NCBI GenBank assembly: GCA_023702235.1
Contig: JAMQCR010000001.1
Location: 496,001-560,000, forward strand
Origin: Neobacillus pocheonensis
GTDB taxonomy: Bacteria; Bacillota; Bacilli; Bacillales; Cytobacillaceae
Direction: 5' to 3'
Length of the DNA stretch: 64,000 nt
The translations under genes were made by a program, and so were the position numbers. Below the pieces are notes generated by a model. It was not told the origin of the DNA. It saw only the letters and a list, made by a program, of their open reading frames with translations, and made no database searches. Numbering within the stretch: position 1 is the stretch's first letter; every line of letters starts with the position of its first letter. Shown here in pieces: positions 61,597 through 64,000 of the stretch.

Positions 61597-63150
61597 TTAT
61601 CGAAATACCCAAAAGTTTCGGATAATCGGGATTCGTTTTAACTCGTCCTTTTTAATAAGCCCAAGTATTATTAATAAAACCAAATAGGAAATGGACATTG
61701 CCAATGTAGAGGCTATTACTCGAATCGCTAAATGCTCTTTCAAGAGGATATGAGCAAATAGCCAAAACCCAAACCAGCCTGACGCACCCATGACAAAAAA
61801 TGCTTTCAAATAATCTCGTATATAAAAGGAAAAGGCAATTTTTTTAAGGACTGTGGCAAAGTGAAGAACCGTAACTAAAACAAACCCGACAATAATTCCC
61901 AAAGCTGCTCCAGTAATCCCGAAGGATGGTTGGGAGGCTAGTAAAAAGATAACAGCGGTTTTTACGATGGCGCCGATTAAACTATTAATCATTGCTGCAC
62001 GTGCAAGATTTAATGCCTGCAATACTGCCTGCAAAGGACCCTGATAGTAATAAAATAAAAAGAACGGCGCCATTAAACGAATAAAATAGGAGCCTTTTGC
62101 TGATCCATACATGAGCTGCATAAGTGGGTCTGCCAAGACATAGAGGACAATCACGGCTAGTCCACCAGTTAAAAAGGCAAACCGTAATGCCTGTTGAAGT
62201 CGGTATTCTATCAATTTGTGGTTATTTTGCGTATTCGCTTCGCTAATGGCGGGGACTAGGGATGTAGCTAACGAAAACGTAACAAATGATGGCAGCATTA
62301 AGAGCGGCATAGCATAACCAGTTAAGGCGCCGTATTGTTTTGTAGCCTCAATCGCGACAACACCAGCCAGGGCCAAACTGTGGGCGACGACAATGGGTTC
62401 AAAAAACCATGCGACCGAACCGATCATCCTACTTCCCATCGTTGGTATTGCAATTTCCATTAAATCTTTAAAAGTTTTTTTCCCTTTATGAACAAATTGA
62501 AAAAAATCTTTCCTAAGTTTAAACCGTTTTTTTAATTTAAAAGAAGTCATTAAATATATGAGTGAAACAAATTCTCCTATAACCGATGCAACCATCGCCG
62601 CTGCCGCAGCATATTCAATTCCATAAGGAATAAATGTTCTTGTCATAACCGCGATTAAGGTAATTCTTACTAGCTGCTCCAATATTTGTGAGTTTGCTGC
62701 TGGCCGCATATTTTGCCGCCCTTGGAAGTAGCCTCTTAATACCGAGGAAATGGCAATAACGGGAACGACCGGTGCAATTGCCACTAAAGGATAGTACGTT
62801 CTTGGATCAGTAAAAAGCGTTGTGGATAGGATTGGTGCAAGTAGAATTAATGCTGGTGTAAAAATAATGGAAAGTGCCATCGTTGTGGCAAGTGAAACAA
62901 CGAGTATTTTTTTTATTTCAGCATGGTCCCCTCTTGCCTCAGCTTCTGCTACATTTTTGGATATTGCCACTGGTAGCCCAAGCTGGGTGATCGTAACCAC
63001 AAGGATAAATGTAGGGAACGCCATCATGTATAGGCCTACGCCTTCTTCTCCGATGCTTCGAGCAATGACAATTCGATTAATAAAACCGAGGATTCTCGTG
63101 AAAAATCCTGCGATTAACAGGATAAAAGTCCCTTTAAAAAACTTCGACAT
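61597..63150 (-). CDS. spoVB: SpoVB, polysaccharide-flippase-family sporulation protein
   Basis: 517 residues with about 14 membrane segments (MOP/MurJ-like superfamily). The start FFKGTFILLIAGFFTRILGFINRI is the family's signature helix; GQAxxK-like YFQGRQNMRP lies near 145-155. In B. subtilis SpoVB is needed for cortex synthesis and probably moves a lipid-linked precursor. B. subtilis also has it divergent from comN. A ribosome site (GAAGGTGGGAAG) precedes the ATG. Confidence 0.95.
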   Translation of the reverse strand: MSKFFKGTFILLIAGFFTRILGFINRIVIARSIGEEGVGLYMMAFPTFILVVTITQLGLPVAISKNVAEAEARGDHAEIKKILVVSLATTMALSIIFTPALILLAPILSTTLFTDPRTYYPLVAIAPVVPVIAISSVLRGYFQGRQNMRPAANSQILEQLVRITLIAVMTRTFIPYGIEYAAAAAMVASVIGEFVSLIYLMTSFKLKKRFKLRKDFFQFVHKGKKTFKDLMEIAIPTMGSRMIGSVAWFFEPIVVAHSLALAGVVAIEATKQYGALTGYAMPLLMLPSFVTFSLATSLVPAISEANTQNNHKLIEYRLQQALRFAFLTGGLAVIVLYVLADPLMQLMYGSAKGSYFIRLMAPFFLFYYYQGPLQAVLQALNLARAAMINSLIGAIVKTAVIFLLASQPSFGITGAALGIIVGFVLVTVLHFATVLKKIAFSFYIRDYLKAFFVMGASGWFGFWLFAHILLKEHLAIRVIASTLAMSISYLVLLIILGLIKKDELKRIPIIRNFWVFR

Positions 63151-63297
63151 CTACTTCCCACCTTCTCAAAAAAGAAGAATTCATATACAATTAACTATAT
63201 GCAGTTGGGTGGACAAAGCATGACAACAAAGCAGGTTGCTTTTATAAAAGAACAAGTAAAAGAAAATGTATACATAAATGTCCGGGAGGCAAATACG

Positions 63298-63594
63298 ATG
63301 GAGAGCAGCAACAAGTACAATCATTTTCGCACCCAGGTTCAACCCGCATTAACTAGTAAACTATCGGAATTTCGACTGCTTGGTTATGATTCTGTTTCAG
63401 AAGAAGATATTTGGAATTTTTTAACAAAAAAGAAGTGGAAAAAAGTAAAGGAAGAAATCAGAATATATGAAGTTATCCAGGATATACTTGCGGTTAAAGT
63501 AAGTGATTATATGAATTTTACAACTATGGAATCATATAAAACGGCCGAGTTCTCATTGCAGGATGAATACGAATGGAAAGAGCTATTGAAATAG
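63298..63594 (+). CDS. comN: ComN, post-transcriptional regulator of competence
   Basis: The ATG at 63298 follows GGGAGG, giving 98 residues as in B. subtilis; the open frame extends further upstream but lacks a ribosome site. Family pattern: LTSKLSEFRLLGYDSVSEEDIWNFLTKKKWKK and DYMNFTTMESYK. It controls comEA message localisation or stability in B. subtilis. Divergent from spoVB. Confidence 0.9.
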   Translation: MESSNKYNHFRTQVQPALTSKLSEFRLLGYDSVSEEDIWNFLTKKKWKKVKEEIRIYEVIQDILAVKVSDYMNFTTMESYKTAEFSLQDEYEWKELLK

Positions 63595-63629
63595 GTAAAT
63601 CGCATTTAGCATTTTCACCTTTTTGTAAA

Positions 63630-63658
63630 TTGACAGCTTTTCCATCTTATTTCATAAT
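63630..63658 (+). promoter_or_regulatory. Sigma-A promoter of secDF
   Basis: TTGACA (63630-63635), a 17-base spacer and CATAAT (63653-63658). Confidence 0.7.
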
Positions 63659-63743
63659 GTAGGCAATGACATTTTTTATTAGTTCTGTATAAGGCTTACC
63701 GTCGAAGTGGTTTTGCTTAAACTCTAAGGAGGAACATTACATA

Positions 63744-64000
63744 ATGGTTAAACGCAGTAGAATCGTTGCTTTCCTACTTGTTATTTTACTGGTTGGAAGT
63801 ACCATGGGAGTCACAACAAAAAACATCATAGACAAAATAAAGCTTGGTCTAGACCTTCAGGGCGGATTTGAGGTTTTGTATGATGTACAACCTGCTAAGC
63901 CAGGTCAAAAAATCACTAAAGATGTGTTGGCGAGTACCGCTCAAGCACTGGACAGGCGAATCAACGTCCTAGGTGTAAGTGAACCGAGTATTCAAATCGA
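63744..64000 (+). CDS. secDF: SecDF preprotein translocase subunit, 5' end only
   Basis: The ATG follows AAGGAGG. The first membrane segment (about 5-24) is followed by KIKLGLDLQGGFEVLYD, the conserved DLQGG motif of SecD, and ALDRRINVLGVSEPSIQI. Cut by the window edge after 85 codons. Bacilli usually carry fused SecDF; the fusion is inferred, since only the SecD N-terminus is visible. Confidence 0.93.
   Translation, partial: MVKRSRIVAFLLVILLVGSTMGVTTKNIIDKIKLGLDLQGGFEVLYDVQPAKPGQKITKDVLASTAQALDRRINVLGVSEPSIQI

Overview
This is a stretch of a low-GC, endospore-forming Bacillaceae chromosome (Bacillus/Neobacillus-like). The gene order is close to the Bacillus subtilis ysoA-tig-clpX-lonB-lonA-ysxC-hemAXCDBL-spoVID-ysxE-valS-folC-comC-spoIIB-maf-radC-mreBCD-minCD-spoIVFAB-(rng)-rplU-prp-rpmA-spo0B-obg-pheBA-niaR/nifS/nadBCA-safA-coxA-bofC-ruvAB-queA-tgt-yajC-yrzE-yrbG-spoVB-comN-secDF segment. 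Sporulation genes are scattered throughout (spoVID, ysxE, spoIIB, spoIVFA/FB, spo0B, safA, coxA, bofC, spoVB).

Layout. 1-1.5 kb: phage-like debris (a zinc-ribbon/nuclease-like protein running off the left edge and a 5'-truncated ATP-dependent DNA ligase) beside a tRNA-Arg(UCU). 2-11.3 kb: TPR protein, trigger factor, ClpX, LonB, LonA and the ribosome-assembly GTPase YsxC. 11.3-18.2 kb: a membrane protein, then the heme operon hemAXCDBL preceded by a perfect PerR box. 18.4-22.4 kb: a lipoprotein serine hydrolase plus the coat genes spoVID and ysxE. 22.4-26.8 kb: T-box leader, valS and folC. 26.9-31.9 kb: a membrane GAF-GGDEF protein, prepilin peptidase ComC, remnants of a pilus operon (pilM, 3' end of pilO) and SpoIIB. 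32-41 kb: maf, radC, cell shape and division genes, the SpoIVF protease pair and RNase G. 41-45.8 kb: L21 leader, rplU-prp-rpmA, spo0B-obg, pheB-pheA. 45.9-51.4 kb: NAD synthesis (niaR and nifS divergent from nadB-nadC-nadA, with an operator-like palindrome between). 51.5-55.7 kb: safA, an intact small-molecule kinase-like gene, a YhcN/CoxA lipoprotein and bofC. 55.8-64 kb: Holliday-junction and queuosine genes, yajC, membrane proteins, spoVB, comN and the 5' end of secDF.

A second pattern runs through the window. At least sixteen genes carry small indels, mostly one-base losses in G, C, A or T runs. Many of these genes are normally essential or conserved (valS with four breaks, rplU, mreB, mreC, hemC, lonA, ruvA). 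In nearly every case the protein resumes in another frame with the family sequence intact, so I read these as consensus sequencing errors, not pseudogenes, and give full-length spans for the affected genes. I found no convincing new multi-gene system. The points most worth checking are the pilM/pilO deletion, the stop codon directly before a GGEEF motif, the truncated ligase/nuclease edge next to the tRNA, and the contrast between a degraded kinase (YsxE) and an intact one beside safA.
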